Assembly: GCA_036320915.1 (NCBI GenBank)
Contig: JAXBDG010000027.1
Span: forward strand, 1-64,000
Direction of reading: 5' to 3'
DNA from: Linnemannia elongata
Taxonomy: Eukaryota > Mortierellomycota > Mortierellomycetes > Mortierellales > Mortierellaceae
Length of the DNA stretch: 64,000 nt
Every line of letters starts with the position of its first letter. Positions within the stretch are counted from its first letter, which is position 1. The notes beneath the pieces are model-generated. The model was not told the origin of the DNA and searched no databases. It worked only from the letters and a program-made list of their open reading frames with translations. The position numbers and the translations under genes are program-made. Below are positions 8,561-22,257 of this stretch, piece by piece.

Positions 8561-11500
8561 TCAGTCGTCAAAGGGTATCTTTTCACTCAAAGTGTCATCA
8601 TCGTTTCTGCTTACACTAGGGCTCCCATGTCCTGAATGAACCGAGAGAGAGCGATTACGTTGAAAGTCCTTGTCGGATTGACGCTGCTGCATTAAACGGG
8701 CCTCTTCCTTTTCGTCGTATTCAGGATCGCCAAACAGTCCTGACGATCCGTCTTGCAAAAGTCCACCTGCCATTTCACCCAATGCATTCAATGATGGCTG
8801 TCGACTGACGACTCCTCGGCTACCCCGTCCCAAAGTCACATCTCTTGTAGATCCTGCAAGTATCAGAGATCCCAAGCCAGAAACTGACGCTGGTGTTGTT
8901 GCGTTGACTGCTGTTTCCACTCGAAGGTCGTCAAGAATCTCCATCATGTCACGCAGCCGACTCTTTTCAATCTGCAGCTGCCGTGCCCCAAAGTCGCGCA
9001 TCGCTCGTTCCAATTCCTTGGTATGGTGGCTCTGAAGATGTGCGAGTTCCTCAAAGAGCGAACCGCGAAGACTGTTCAATAAGCTCGACGCTTTTCCGAT
9101 CTTGTCTTGAATCTCTTCCAGCGGCACTTGACCAACAGCAGCCGAAGCAACAGCTGCAATAGAGGTGAACGGGGTTGTCAGCAATGACGATGCAGACAAG
9201 TTCCTTGCATTTAGTTCATAGGACTGGCGAGATCGAGGTCGAACCGGCGTTAATGTGGTTGTGCTACTGCTCTGTGAAGGCGTCGGTGCCAGCTTCACCA
9301 CCAGGGTTGACTCGTTAGCAGGACTCGAGGGTGGTGTGGTCGGCGTTCGTATGATTCTTGATATGGGCTGAGGAGAGAGGGCTCGTCCCCCACCTGTGAT
9401 CGACGGCCGTGTTCTGGCGACACCCTCAGAGGCTGACCGCGTGTGTTGAGTATGCCCCCCGATACCGCCAGACGTAATCGTTCCAGTGACGGCCTCAAAT
9501 GTTGAGGTTGCTGCATTTCCAACTGCTCCCAACGCCGCTCCTGCTCCGCCGAACGCTGTCATAGCTCCCTCTCCAATTGATGATAAGCCTGACCACCACA
9601 TGTCGCTTCGTCGCATAGATTGCTCAGATTTGACGGCCGATGCTCGTAGTTGCCGGATAGAGTTGATGATCTCCTGCGGATGCTGTAAAGCCTTCAGTGT
9701 ACCCTCGATGACAAAAGAGAAATCTAATGTACAAGATAAACACATAGTTAGTGCCTGGAAAATTACTGAAGAAATGTCAATGCTCACATTCCCAACAGTG
9801 CACATACCTTCAAAGAGGTTTCCCAACGACTCAATGTCAGAGGTGTACATTGTAGTTTGAGTTGCTGCAATCGACTTTAGCGCCTGCACGTATTCATCTT
9901 TGCTGTCAAAGTTGATCTGATCCGCTCGGTCCAGCATGGTCGATAGTAGGTCCAGTTCCTGAGGCACATCTATCAGATTCGAACAGAGAAAAATGCGTGT
10001 TTTTACTTAAAGTGAATAACCTGACATCGTACAAGCACAGCTGGATCGTGGAAAGACAGCTACAAGATATACCTTGAGCGCTTCGATTCAGCTTCCGAGA
10101 ACAAATCCAGACATCATGAACTGCCTTGTCAAGCTTGACAATCTCCTCGTTCAAAAACTTAAAGTACGTCTCTTCATGCTCCAGATTCTCAACAACGGAC
10201 GGGTAGTTGTCAAAGATGCTGTCGATAGAGTTTTCCTGCTTGCACTGCGATCTCTCTGCAATCATCTCTCGCTACCGGCCAAAAAACAGAAAGCGAAGTA
10301 TAAGTAATTTCTCAAGAAGCAATACAAAGATAAAGTCGAGTTGCCATGACATGATGTTGACTTGTACCTGTAGTTCTGGCATGAGCATGAATTCCCACAC
10401 CAACTCATGGTTCGCAAGAACAGGGTGATCAGACAAGTAATTCAAGAACATGTCTAGCCTGCGAGCAGAGATAGCCAGCGATGTCTTGGATGGACGGCTG
10501 GGTGACAACAGAAACGGCGAAAAGAACCCTTCTAGAGACGGAATGCAGGCATCAGGGCACTCGACCAGCAAGTTCTCCCGTAGAAAGCGGAAGTCATCTA
10601 ATGACCTGGGCATGGTAACAATCGTCGACCTGTCCGTTGTCTATTGATTGATAAAGAAAGTGTGTGAATAACGACGCGTGCAGTCATAATGCGACCGAAA
10701 AGAAAAATAAAAATTCCATGGTAACTTACAGAGCCACTTTTGACAATGTATCGGATCTTGCCGTCCTGCTCTACAGCCCCACGGACGACACGAATGAGCC
10801 GCCTCGCCACTGCCTTTGAACCAGACTTTTCTTTACTTGAGGTGGCCACCTCCCGAGCCGAGTTGGTCGGCGCCTTAACGACGTCTACCTCATGTCCCTG
10901 CCTACTCTCCCAAAATAACATGGCATTGTCCAGCATGTCCAGGATGGCACTGTCGGTGGTCATATCGACAGGTGCTTCGTTCGACCATTCTCGGAGCTCT
11001 GGGTTCGCGCCACTCTGCAGTAAAAACTCGACCACAGAGGCTGAATTCGACTGACATGCCAATTGGAGCGGCGTGCTTCCGTCAATGACGGACTGGAGAT
11101 CGATGGGCGTGTACGCCTGCAGCATCTGAACCATCTCGAGGTTTCCACGAAGGCAAGCCATATGGAGTGGTGAATACCCTCGAGAATCCACCATCAAGAC
11201 ATTGACCCGTCCCGTCTCAAGCAAGCATTTGACCACCGCCGCATAGTCGTGTAACGCCCATTTCAGCAAAGGTGTCCAGCCAGCATAGTTGTCGACTTCA
11301 GGATTCGCTCCGCACTGGACCAAGTGCTTGATGAGTGTTGTGTCGGTAATGAAATGTATAGCCGTGTCGCCGCGGTTGTTCTGCCGATCCAGCTCCTCTG
11401 ACTTCATACTGGACGAGAGAAGACGCACAGAGCTGCGATAATGATCACTCCTCTCGCTTAATTTTGAAGCAATGATGAGAGGCGTGTCGCCGTCGTTGTT

Positions 11501-14071
11501 GGGCAGACCGAGGTTCGAATCGACCGACAAGAGCTCCTTCAAGAACGCGGAGTTGTCCTTGGCTGCAGCCATATGCATAGCTGTATTCCCGAGGACATCC
11601 TGGCGATTGATCGCATCTTTGTCCTGTCGGACCAAAGCTTCCAAGACAACACGAGCTAACTCGATATTATCCAATTCGATGGCCATCATAAGCGGTGTCT
11701 TGCCCTCAAAATTAGCCACAACAATCGAGTTGCCTTGTTCCTGCAACAAATACCGAAGCATGTCGACTTGCTGCGACTTACAGGCCAAAAGAATTCCATT
11801 ATTGCCCTCAGCGTCTCGACTCTGCATTGGCGATGCCGCAAGGGAGACATGGAGAGTAGAGTGTATGGACATGTCGCTCCCACTCTCGAGGCTGACTGCC
11901 GAAACTCGTCTGCTGGGTGTTGGTCGTGCTGGCGGAATGTTGGATGCGTCTTGGATTTGGCCGTAGATGATCCTGATGCCTTCGATATCGCCTCTGCAGA
12001 TTGTTTCCCAATATTCCTGATTACTGGCAGACATTGGCGAGAGCTGCTTGACGTGTGTGACAATGTATCGTGAGACGGCCTCCAAGGTCGACAGTGAGTA
12101 TCCGTATTCACCTCGACTGGTGTCTCCGAAGAGGACAAAGTTCTTCATGTAGTAGAGGTTGGATGGAAGGTTGCTGATTCCCGATCGAAGAACAGTGAGG
12201 AGTAGTATTGGGATGAGGTCGTCTGCTCCACCTGACAAAGTGCTGGTGACACGGATGGTTTGGACCAGACAAGCCAGCTTCTCCTCGGGAGTGCGCAAGA
12301 CCCCAATGGACTGGAACTCGTTGAGCGCGGAGACGATGCTCTGAAAATGCTGGGGCGTATCTGGCAGACCCACCTGGCCAAGATCTAGATTCTAAGAAAA
12401 GGGTATTGGTTTGATTAGACAAACGTCCACGATCAAGATACTCTATTACATTCAAATGGTAACGTCAACAAGGAAGAGGCACGCACCCGCAGTTCCCGTA
12501 TTGCTTCTGCCAGCTCCCAGTCTTGCTGCTTCAGGTGTGAAGTGATCTTGAAAAAGACAATGTCGTATGTCGAGTTCATGATGTAGTTCTCCAGGAGTTG
12601 GTCGAAAATGTCGACACTTACTCCATATTCGTCCAGTAATGCAGATAAGACTTTTGGGTCTACCTTGTTCAACAACTAAGTAAAGACAGCGTAGACAAGG
12701 GTTAATTAGCAATTGATATCATCAATTGAAGGGCATGTATATCTCATGAAATGTTCAAAGGCAACAGGGCGTACGTCGACACTGTCGGCCAGTAAGCGAT
12801 CGACTGCTGAACGAATCTCTTCCAGAGTGCTCTTTGTCATGATGGCGTCGTTAAAGTCCATGATGAGCTTCTCCAGGTTCTGAAAGACTCCAGGGAACCT
12901 CTGCAGTGCGAGTTGCAGCGTGAGCAATGGTCGAGCCTTGTTTTTCCGCCGTGTCTCCCGATATGGCGCTGTGGTCTGAAAGTGTCCTGACCGTTGCCTG
13001 TTCCTACGATTGCCTCTCGTGCTCTCCTGCCTGTCAGCCGCTTGTAGTGGATCGATAGGTGGAGAGTGGATGGGCCGTTGGATATCGCTCTTGTTGGATC
13101 CTGGTGACCCTGGGGCAGGACTTGAACCGTGCCCTTCCTGCAAAAGTCCCACCAGAGGGCGATCGATGAATTGAACAATCCAGCCTCGTCCTTCGTTGTC
13201 GTAAAATATCTTTTCCGAGACGAGTCGCGCCTGTCGAAGGAGTTTGAATCCCTTTGCCGTTGTCACTAAGTAGTATGAGAGGGGTTTGCGTAATAGGTTA
13301 GCAAACAGGTCAATGGGTGTCCTATCAGTTCTAATCCAGTTGGTTAGTATTGCTTTGATACCTGTGGTGTCCGTGAGGATCAAGGATCTCCCATTTAGAG
13401 TCGTCACTGACAGTCCTTTTGCCACCGGATGGTCTCTCTCTGCAACGCGGACAATATGGCTCACTATGCGCAAGCAAGTACAAAACAAGATAAAGGGTTG
13501 TTAGGAGTGTAGTTTGTTGTCGCGGGGGGTGCGACTACATCTGTGTCTGCCTGGGTTGTGTGTTTCTTGTCCGTCTTCCTTCTGCCTCTTCTCTCTTCAA
13601 CAATGAGAAGCGTGTCTCAATGACGCACCTTCTTCCTCTGCCTTTTCTATATTCCACTTGTTTTACAAATGAGAAGCGAATGACCGATGCCGAGTACATC
13701 TTCCAGTGCATCAAAATAGTGTGTCGCTGCTTACTTATGAACTCTTCGTCAATGCCTCCCCATTCCCATTCCAGGCCAGAGATGGTGTTAACACCGATGA
13801 GAGACTGCTGGATCGGACAAAGGATGACAAGCTGGTGGCGATTGCGCTCCCTGAGAATGGTAGCGAGGGCAGCCTCGAAGGTTTTCCTGAGAAACTGGAA
13901 GTTCTTGAGTTGTTCCTGGTTAACGAGACTGGCAGTGGTAAGCGAAGTCGAGTCATGAAAGAAGAGCAGCGAGAGAAAGTGGTTGGAGGTGGTGGTCGGT
14001 GCAGGCTTAAGATAAGGCGGAGGGGTCTGAGCCTGCTGTTGCTGCTGGAAGATGGAGAGAGCGAGATCCAT
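8561..14071 (-). CDS. VPS9-ankyrin-PX domain protein, endosomal Rab5-type GEF
   Basis: Eight exons in minus order: 14071-13735, 13463-12775, 12675-12487, 12391-10730, 10640-10368, 10271-10073, 9969-9808, 9723-8561. All joins keep frame, giving 1557 residues. Residues about 345-525 form a VPS9 domain (GGADDLIPILLLTVLRSG and GEYGYSLSTLEA hold the expected Asp and Tyr), which activates Rab5-type GTPases by nucleotide exchange. From about 600 to 880 lie six or more ankyrin repeats (GKTPLMMAIE, GNTAMHMAA, GYSPLHMACLRG). A PX domain spans about 935-1050 (RSLDDFRFLRENLL, a phosphoinositide-binding fold), and a long helical region follows to about 1430, perhaps BAR-like. It should act on endosomes, binding PI3P while loading a Rab5 GTPase. 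The start is chosen at 14071 (MDLALSIF); an in-frame but Q/P/L-rich extension to 14239 lacks domain support and is likely leader. Confidence 0.85.
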
Positions 14072-15057
14072 GATCCCCTTTGCTTGCTGTTGCTTGTTTG
14101 TTTGTTGTTGTTGTTGTTGTTGATGATGAAGTTGTCGTCTGGTGGAAGGGAGTAGTGAATGAGGGAGTATTATCGTCAAGAAGGATGGAGAAAGAAGAAG
14201 AAAGAGTGAAGAAGGAAGGTGCTGTGGTGTTGGTTCCACGGGGAGAGAGGGCCATGGTGGAGTTGGCCAGAAAAGGGGAGAGAAAGAGAGAGAGCGATAG
14301 AGAGCGACAGGGGGTCAGTTGATAGGAGACAGGAGATAAAAAAAAGGTGCGCGTGGACAGACATACACATGCCAGCACGAACAGGATAGTTGTAAAAGTA
14401 TCCGAATCCCCATGGATTCGTGCACTTCTTTTGTTCCGATCCTACTTCCCCTGTCTAACTACTTCTTAAGGGGAAAGGTCCTTTCTCTCTCTCGTCTCTT
14501 TAAACCTTCACTTGGTTCTCTTTCCTCTCTTCCACTCTCTATTCCTACATTTTAGGATCAAATGAGCTGAAGCATGCTTACCCCTATCCACTTGTTTTCT
14601 CAACATCGAAAAACAGTGCAAATAAAAAAGGATGCAAGAAGGAAGAAACAAGTAAATGAGTGGAAAGACAGAGACACATGTCTCTTTATCAATTCAAAGC
14701 ACTCCAGAATAACACGCGACCTGGGATGCCTCTCCATCTATATGGATTTAGATATCCTGGCACTGACACTAACAACAACACGTCCGGGACCTGAATCTTC
14801 CACTCAAGGGAGAATCTAATACGAGAAAACACAGCGCGTCAACGGATCTTGTTATGAAAGGGAAAGTACATATCCACACACACAACGCGACGAAGACGAG
14901 AAGGTCGAGTCGCGTGTCTCAAACTAAACGCATTTGTCATCTAAAAGAATATAATGATCAATGGGTAAAACAAACGACCCCAGGAAACCGGGCCTGGGTC
15001 TTGGTCTAGGCCTCCGTACTCTTTCTTCCCTGACCTTTCTTACTTTCTTATTCATAG

Positions 15058-15146
15058 CTTGAAACAAGGAGGACTACGCCCGATCGCAGCAGCTCTCTCA
15101 GCTCGTCGTACAGCAGTGTTTCAGTGGAAGAACAAGATCGAGATGG
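15058..15146 (+). pseudogene. Orphan exon-like segment
   Basis: An 89-bp segment bounded by an acceptor after a pyrimidine tract (CTTATTCATAG) and a strong donor (GAGATGG then GTAAGC). One frame is open throughout and reads TTPDRSSSSLSSSYSSVSVE, a Ser-rich linker of the type seen in genes of this window. No partner exons were found on either side, so it may be a remnant or a small part of an unannotated transcript. Confidence 0.28.
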
Positions 15147-18100
15147 GTAAGCTCTGCTAATTGGGAGTACAAATGCGCTCTCCAACGGCTCCTTGTCTTG
15201 CCTTTGTAAGGCTCCAGGTGTCAATGCGAGCTTTCGATGAGCAGCATTTTAAAGGCGGGAAAATAAGAAGAAAAAAAAAACATCTTCGAGTATGCAAAGA
15301 GCATGCATGGGCCTCATTCAACTTATTCTCTTGTTCCTGTGTTTCATAACCAGCTCTGTGTCCCCGTTTTGATTTTTTTTTCCTATGACAAGGATTTCTG
15401 CTATCCCATTCATAAAGCCACAAACAGACAGTCATACAATCTGCCGAGATTGGGCTAAAAGGAGATATCATTGGATCCCTCGTCCCCCAGACTCCCAGAT
15501 GGAGGGATGTAAACACAACACAACCTGCGGTACAAAGATCGGTTCCAGGCGCCCCCCAGCGTCAACCCCCCTATTTTTAGTGACTGAGGTATGCAATGAC
15601 GAGAATACTAAAGTCCAATGGTGGGATGGGATCGTGCATCATCAATACGCCATGCATCTTTGTTGTTTACCTAGCGTAGAATACAAAAAAAAAACAAAAA
15701 GAAAGATAGGCCTGAGAAAGGGGTGGCACCATGCAGGGAGGTGTATTGACATCAGCAAACAAGGGTACCAGTTTAGTCCAGGGATGGGAAAAAAACACAA
15801 TCAATGGGGTAGAAAAAAAGGGACGGATGGCTAACCTGGCGAAAAGAGGGCTGCAAGGCCCCCTATTCTAGGCAGTGGAGGATGTTCATTTCGTCCAAAC
15901 ATACAAACAAAGCGCTGCGACCCCTCAAATCTTCACTCGCGTAATGCATTTTACTGTACCACAAAAGAGTGTCAAGGTTGCATAATGCCGTATAACTCTA
16001 AGAAGGCCGACACGAACTCATCTCTGTTCATCCTCGCATAAACAGCAATGAAAAGAGCGAAAGGCTGAATTGGACAGTAAAGTGTTGATAGGGAGGATTG
16101 ATAGGATACAACGCAAATCAAAACAAAAAAAGGTCCAGGGTCTTTTGTTTTGACATCACTTACTGCGCGCTGCTGTAAGCTATGGCCAACGGTCCAGACA
16201 GAAACTAAACTACCCTTGTCAGTTTTTTTTGTTCCATCTGAGGTGAAGCAACCTTCGTTTTGTTTAGTTCACTGTGGTCAATAGATAAGAGAGAGCTAAA
16301 ACTCTTGCATGATATGGAGACGTGGACCTTGGACTCCATGTTTCGTCTTGTTGAGTATCAAAGCCATGACAGCAACCCTGCGACAGGGCGCACTGTAATG
16401 GAAAGGGCCAGAACGACCGTTGGACTTTGTGTGTTGTGTGTTACAAGCACTCCCTGGTCGCTTAGTGTATCCTGCAAGGCAGGCGCATTCATGCAGTGCG
16501 ACAGAAACAAAGTTAATGCTATCGCATAATTTGGTCGCAACACCAACCAAGTGCAGTATAACAAGTTTGTCGGTTCTTCTACACCTTTTACGTGTACAGA
16601 GCCGATATTTGTTTTTCTATGTGCAGAAGAAACACCTGTTGACAGAACCATGATTGGAAACAAGGCTGCATTCAGGGAATCCACAGTACACCAATGTGGA
16701 CGCGCCAAAGTCTCTTGTCAACTAATTAACCACGGATGGGTGATGATATCAGTGTTGGGAGCTACTATTGTCAAAGGTGCCAGAGTAGCGTTGGAGGAGA
16801 CAAGGAGACATTTGTATTCGGATTCAGCGGTAGGTGCAAGGAACCAGACAAGTGCTGGTCCCCTCCTTTTTTTTTCACTCGGTGTAATGGACTATTTTTC
16901 CATCGTACTTTTTTTTTTTTGACTTTTCTCCCGCGCGCGGGGGTGGGATTTAGAGGAAACACTTTAGCATCGAGGAGAAAAGGCCCTGCCTTTTTGTTGA
17001 TCCCTGTAGAGTGACAGTCAATGATCACGTCAGTTGAAAATAGAACCCTCGAGAACGATGAAACGCTTCAGGGAGGGATTTCCGTTGGAGTGAGTAAGTG
17101 AGTGATTGCAGGAGGGAGGGAGGAGAGAGAGAGCTATTACTTGGATTGACAAGAAGCGACATCACGAATGGCTCTCGATCCAACGCCGTGTTTCTTTGTA
17201 CAACGTATTCTCTGTTGGTACAGCAAAATGCAGGCAATCAGAAACACAAAGAGTTCAGAGAAGGGAGGAGAGTAGACACTCCGTTACCCCATCTATTTTT
17301 TTTTTTGTTTTATTCCTAAAGATCCGAATGGTCCGAGGGCGGGAAGAGTAAAACAGCAATGGAGTCGTATCTTGTCTTTTCTTTTTTGCTGCGACCCTTG
17401 AGTGTGCATCTCTAACGGTTTTGCTCACATACAGAAGAAGGAAAAAGATGAAGCAGAGAATAATGCATTAATATGGCTCTTTGTGTGTTCGCTAATTAGA
17501 ATGCACTAAATAAATGCCTTGCCTCTTGCATAGCATGTCCTGCAGATGTTCAAACGTACGATATTTAAAAAAAAAAAGAAAAAAAGAAAAAAAGAAAGTG
17601 GTACTGACAATGCAATGGGCGATGGCCTACGCCCTCTTTCCTCCATGTTTTGTTCGCCTATCAGGCCCTGAGAGACTGACACCAACACTAAGTGACACCA
17701 CCATCACTGACTGAAACTGACACACATGAAACAATTCGCCGTACGGACACGATCACTGATCACTAAAGTGATGACGACGGTTTCTAGCGTGGTGTATTTG
17801 TTCATGAAAGCGGTCGGCGAAGAAAGGAGCGAGACCTGGATGAAGTCAATGCGAGGTTACTATCGCGCGAGAAAGGTACCCTTGTTACCAAACGACAAGA
17901 AAAGATGACAGGATGGGGACATGTTGAATGTCTTGGGTGTGCGTCCATATACGGTGTTGTCTGCCCCCCTCTCTAATCATCACTCTCAGCGCCATGGCCA
18001 GATGAGAGTGCAAATGATCCTTACGCGGGTCACCGCTCCCTCCTTTTTTTGTCCCTCCTTCCCCCTTACCAAGGCGACCGGGTCGGATCTCGTCTGGCGC

Positions 18101-20177
18101 CCATTCTCTCCCTCTCTCATACTTGGGCGGGAAAAGAAGAAAAAAGAAGGGAAAGCGAGGGTCCTGTGTGCATCTGCATGAGAGGAGGACAGGAGAACGA
18201 AGGCTGTGAATGTGTGCGATTTTGTCCTACCATCTGCATTTTGTCTGTATTTTTGTTTACGTGTGAAAACAGAGCGAGAGAGCAAGTGGAGGAGGGAGCG
18301 AGATACTCTGTGCAAAAGGACCCTTTTCAGTATCTCCTTCCCTTCTTTTCTCTCTCCCTCCACACAAACACACACACTCCATCCCTCCCTCTTTCCCTCC
18401 CCCTCTCTCAGCTACACCGACAGTCCAATTTTTTTCGCAATCAAACTGTTCGTCCCCTTGCGTTTCAATTGAAACGAATTTCTTCTATCCCTGCCTCTCT
18501 ATTGATGTCCATTGCTTCAGCAACTGCCTCCTTCCCTCCCTCCCCCTCCCCCCTTTTTTTTATTTTTTCCACTCACAGCCTTCCCGCTCTCCCTGTCCTC
18601 TCAGTCGTGTGTGTGTCTTTATCTTCCTTTCATCTGTGCCATTAGTTTATTCGATGTTTGAAAACAAACTCGATTAAAAACAAAAAACAAAAGGACAAAG
18701 GGTCGCAGGGAAAGAAAGATGCAGAATGGGAGTGTGGGCGAAGTGCTGCATGCGTGTCCTTCCTGGGTATTGTTAACGATGTGTATGTGTGTGTGCATGC
18801 TGTGGATGCATCTTGTCTGCCTAAAAATGAACAGATGAACCAATAGACGTTGTCTTTCTTTGTCTGTTGAGCAAATACAAGGCGTTTACTCCCTCCTTCC
18901 ATCTTGTTTGCATGCTCGCTTGCTCACTCATCTGCTTTTTCTATCACTTTTTGGCACAGTCTTGCGCATGTAACCCGAACACATATTTCACACTGCCGAA
19001 GAAAAAAGAAAAGAACAAAAGGAGCAGTGAAGGATAATTCTTTGTGTGTTACATTTCTCGTTCTCTCTCTCTCTCTTCCCATTTCTGACTCTTTCGAGGC
19101 ACACAGGAAGGGATCAGATCTAGAGCCGTGGCTCTTCCTCTCATCTCCTTTTCTCGCTCTCACTCTCATCCCCTCGTTCTTAATTGTGTTCGATCTATTC
19201 ATTGACGTTCTTTATATGATGGGCATCTCTTAATAGGGTATAATGGATCGGAGATAGACAATGCGAGAATGGGAGATCAAGAGAAAGGGTATCCAATGCG
19301 ATGCGATGCAATGCTCTCCAGACGTTGGAAACACCCTCATCCTTGTCTATTTTTTGCTTCCTGGTCAATAGATGTGTAGCTTACTGCTTGTTTTGTGCGT
19401 TCACCCCTTGTTTTTGTTGGTATGTTTGTTTGGTTGTCTGTGTGTACTCTTCCAACCTGGACTGAAAAGAAACGGCTACTTTGACCGTTTTGTTCTATAT
19501 TCTATTCTATTCTATTCTATCCCTTCAATTGTCGTTGCGTGTTTCCTGTGTCCTACTCTCTCAGCCCTTCCCCCTGTTTTTGTTTTGTTTGTTTACGTCT
19601 GTTCTATGGGGTACAATTGAATGATGTCCCCCCTTTTCTCTTCTTTTGGCGCTCTGGGGTATTCATTCGGGCCTTTCTTTTTTCGTACCTCCTCCACAAG
19701 CACAAGCACACGGGCAGCTGCACTGTCAGCCCCTTGAAGCCGACGTCCTTTCCCTCGTCCCTTGGCCCCAGCTCAAGAACACCAACAACATCACGTATAC
19801 ATATGCACTTTCTTTGTCAAGAAAAACACATAAATACTCGACCGTTGCTCCCCATTTTTTTTCTTTTCTCTCCATATCTCTCCAATTTTCTTGACTTCTC
19901 TTAGCTGCTTGCACTTCTATTTCTCCTTTTTTTACCCCCAACCTTCCTCCCTTCCTCCTCCTCCTCCTCCTTCCTTGACTGAACTGACTTTGTCTCCTCA
20001 GACATTCGTCCGCATTCAAATTCTCACTCACACGACACAATTCGCTCGTAGTTCCTCCCTGCTAGCTTTCTTCCCAATCCTTTCCTCTCAATTCACATCT
20101 TATGTGTTTATAATATAATCCTCCGCTATTGTCAAGAGATATCACCCTCACGCCCACACGGCAGCAAACCAAAGCAC

Positions 20178-20187
20178 CCACACACAC

Positions 20188-20222
<35 letters not shown>
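20178..20222. repeat. CA microsatellite
   Basis: About 22 CA units with one CG interruption, in the pyrimidine/A-C-rich leader region upstream of the gene at 20406. Confidence 0.85.
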
Positions 20223-20223
<1 letters not shown>

Positions 20224-20405
20224 GCCTCCACATTATTTTACACAACTGCACCCTACACACCTTCTTCACCAAACACTGTTTTCTCTCCTAGCTTATTATA
20301 TCCATTACATCTGCCACGTCAATCATATCCCTATTTCTTACTCCATAACAACAACAAAACCCTTTACCCTTTTCCGCTCTTCACCTTTCCTCCTCCATAA
20401 CCAAC

Positions 20406-22257
20406 ATGCTCGTTAACACTGCCCAAGGAGATCACCAATTCGGTCGTCCAAGCCACAAGATGCGTCAAGGGTATGCACCATACTGTATTTAAGCCCACCT
20501 CTTCTGTCTCTATGTACTTACTCGGTGTGCTCAGCCCAACGCTGCTTTGCCTGGTCAACGTTCGACCAATGCTTTTGTTCGCTATCTCTCTCTCGCTCTA
20601 TTGTTGCACCCCCTTGACCATTTCGCGCCTAAATCCATTTCAGTCGTCGATGCATTAAAGATACTGACCTCCTTTTTTTTTTGTTCTCTTCTCCCCTCTG
20701 CTCTATCTTTTGATCTCCATCTTCTTGTTCTGTCTCTCCTCTCATCCCTGTCAACTCCTTTCCTTTCAACAATTTCTATATATACCCATACCTCGGACTT
20801 TTTCTCTCTCTCCCTCTTCTTCCTCTTCCTTCTCTCTCTTCTCTTCTCTCTCCCTCTCTCTCGGAAATCTCACATATCACGAATTAACCCTCCACCCTTC
20901 AACATTAAATGATCCGAACGCGTTTGCAATCCCATGACTGTACAAACGTTCTTCAGATCGGCTGCCTACCACCGCCGGTCCCACAGCTGCCTAGCTGTCG
21001 CTTCCCATCATGAACATTACGAGAGCCCTTCTTACCAGGCTGCCCCCGGCAGCGGTCGCTACTATGACATTGTCGAGGTCTCTGAAGGTGGCGCTACCAC
21101 AGCGATTGCGACCGGTGCTGGATCTTCCTCCCCCACACACATGCGCCATATCCCCCGCAAGAGCGATGGTGCCATCTCCATGACTCAGCTCCAACGGTCC
21201 CTCTCTAATGCCGGTGCTGGAGGCGACAACGCTGATGGTGTTGTCAGCGTCTCTGCTGGATCCCTCGGAGGCAAGATCAAGGTAAAATACAATAACTACT
21301 GTTACTCAACTCTTTTGTTATTTTTTCCTCAATGCCCAAATGGGCTTGGTTTATGTTGCCAAGTCAAGACCACATCCTTCCATTCCTCCAATCCTTCGAT
21401 CATGCTCGGCACTCTTTTTCTTCCCTCCACCCTCACCCCCTCTCACAGACGTCGATGATCGCCTAGACGCTATGCCCTTTTCGCTACACAACAGGCAGCA
21501 TCGACGATATGCACAGGCAGGACAGACCAGGACAAAACAGGGAAAGGCCAGGGCAGGGCAACAAAAATAACGTGCGCGGACACACGATTCTGTTCTCCCA
21601 CACTTACACAACTAGCACACAATACGCACATACCCTTCGATTTTTTTTTTTTTGTACTTTTTGCATGATGCATGTTTATCCTTCATCATTGTGCATTGCG
21701 CACTGCTGCATGCGGTGCTTGGATGGAAGCATAAAGAAGTGTACGCTTTGGACTAAAACCACATGCCTTGTTTGTCTTTTTTCTTCCTCTCCTTTTTTTT
21801 ATTCTCTTCTTTTCCTCTTTTTGCACTCCTTCTTCTTCTTCTCTCCCCTGCCTTACTTTTCTTAAAACCCCCTTCACAGTTAAACCCAACCCTCCCTACA
21901 TCTCGCAGATCCCTCCTCTCCGACATGCTCAACAGCCAGTCCCAAAACGACGCCCCCGCAAGCCGTCTTGAACAAAACGCCACCCGCCGAAGGATGCTCA
22001 AGTCCATGCGCCGTTACTCCGTCGACGCCTCCGAGATGGATTTCGGTGCCCTCGGACTATACCCCTCGACCTTGAAGGGTATCCCTTCCGAGGGAGAGGA
22101 AGGTGGGAACAAGGATCTCTGTTCCAAGCCCAATGTCAGATACCTCCGCAACCCTAGCCATGCGACCGTGAAGACCAAGCTTATCCAGGGCGGTGCTCGT
22201 CGTGGCGATGATAGTGATTCGCCTGACTACTTTGGTGCCGAGGATCGTGTCTGGTAA
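20406..22257 (+). CDS. Hypothetical basic Ser-rich protein, three exons
   Basis: Proposed exons 20406-20470, 20957-21281 and 21940-22257 give 235 residues. Exon 1 (MLVNTAQGDHQFGRPSHKMR) ends in GG before GTATGC and joins the acceptor CTTCAG at 20956 in perfect phase, giving QGSAAYHRRSHSCLAVASHH. Exon 2 ends at a clear GTAAAA donor. The last join is the weak point: the acceptor at 21939 keeps frame, whereas the stronger-looking acceptor at 21908 does not, so a small extra exon is possible. The C-terminal part (ATRRRMLKSMRRYSVDASEM) has an RRYS motif typical of basophilic kinase sites. There is no signal peptide or membrane segment. I do not recognise the family. A pyrimidine-rich leader of about 2 kb precedes it. 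Confidence 0.6.

Larger units (their letters stand above)
14072..20405. other. Gene-poor 6.3-kb region
   Basis: The first 300 bases are purine-rich on plus, the usual upstream DNA of the minus-strand VPS9-ankyrin gene. Open frames through 14.5-18 kb are short and not protein-like. From about 17.9 kb to 20.4 kb the plus strand becomes increasingly pyrimidine-rich, the likely promoter and leader of the gene at 20406. Simple repeats include TTCTA-type units at 19497-19520. One orphan exon-like segment is listed separately at 15058-15146. No tRNA or rRNA gene was recognised. Confidence 0.55.

Noticed and set aside
13735..14239. Upstream start MEPTPQH for the VPS9-ankyrin gene
   Set aside because: The added 56 residues come from CT- and CAA-repeat DNA typical of leaders; the inner ATG at 14071 precedes the first conserved sequence.
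15157..15834. Overlapping open frames of 119 and 149 codons
   Set aside because: Sequence composition is random-looking on both strands, with no splice logic linking them to other pieces.
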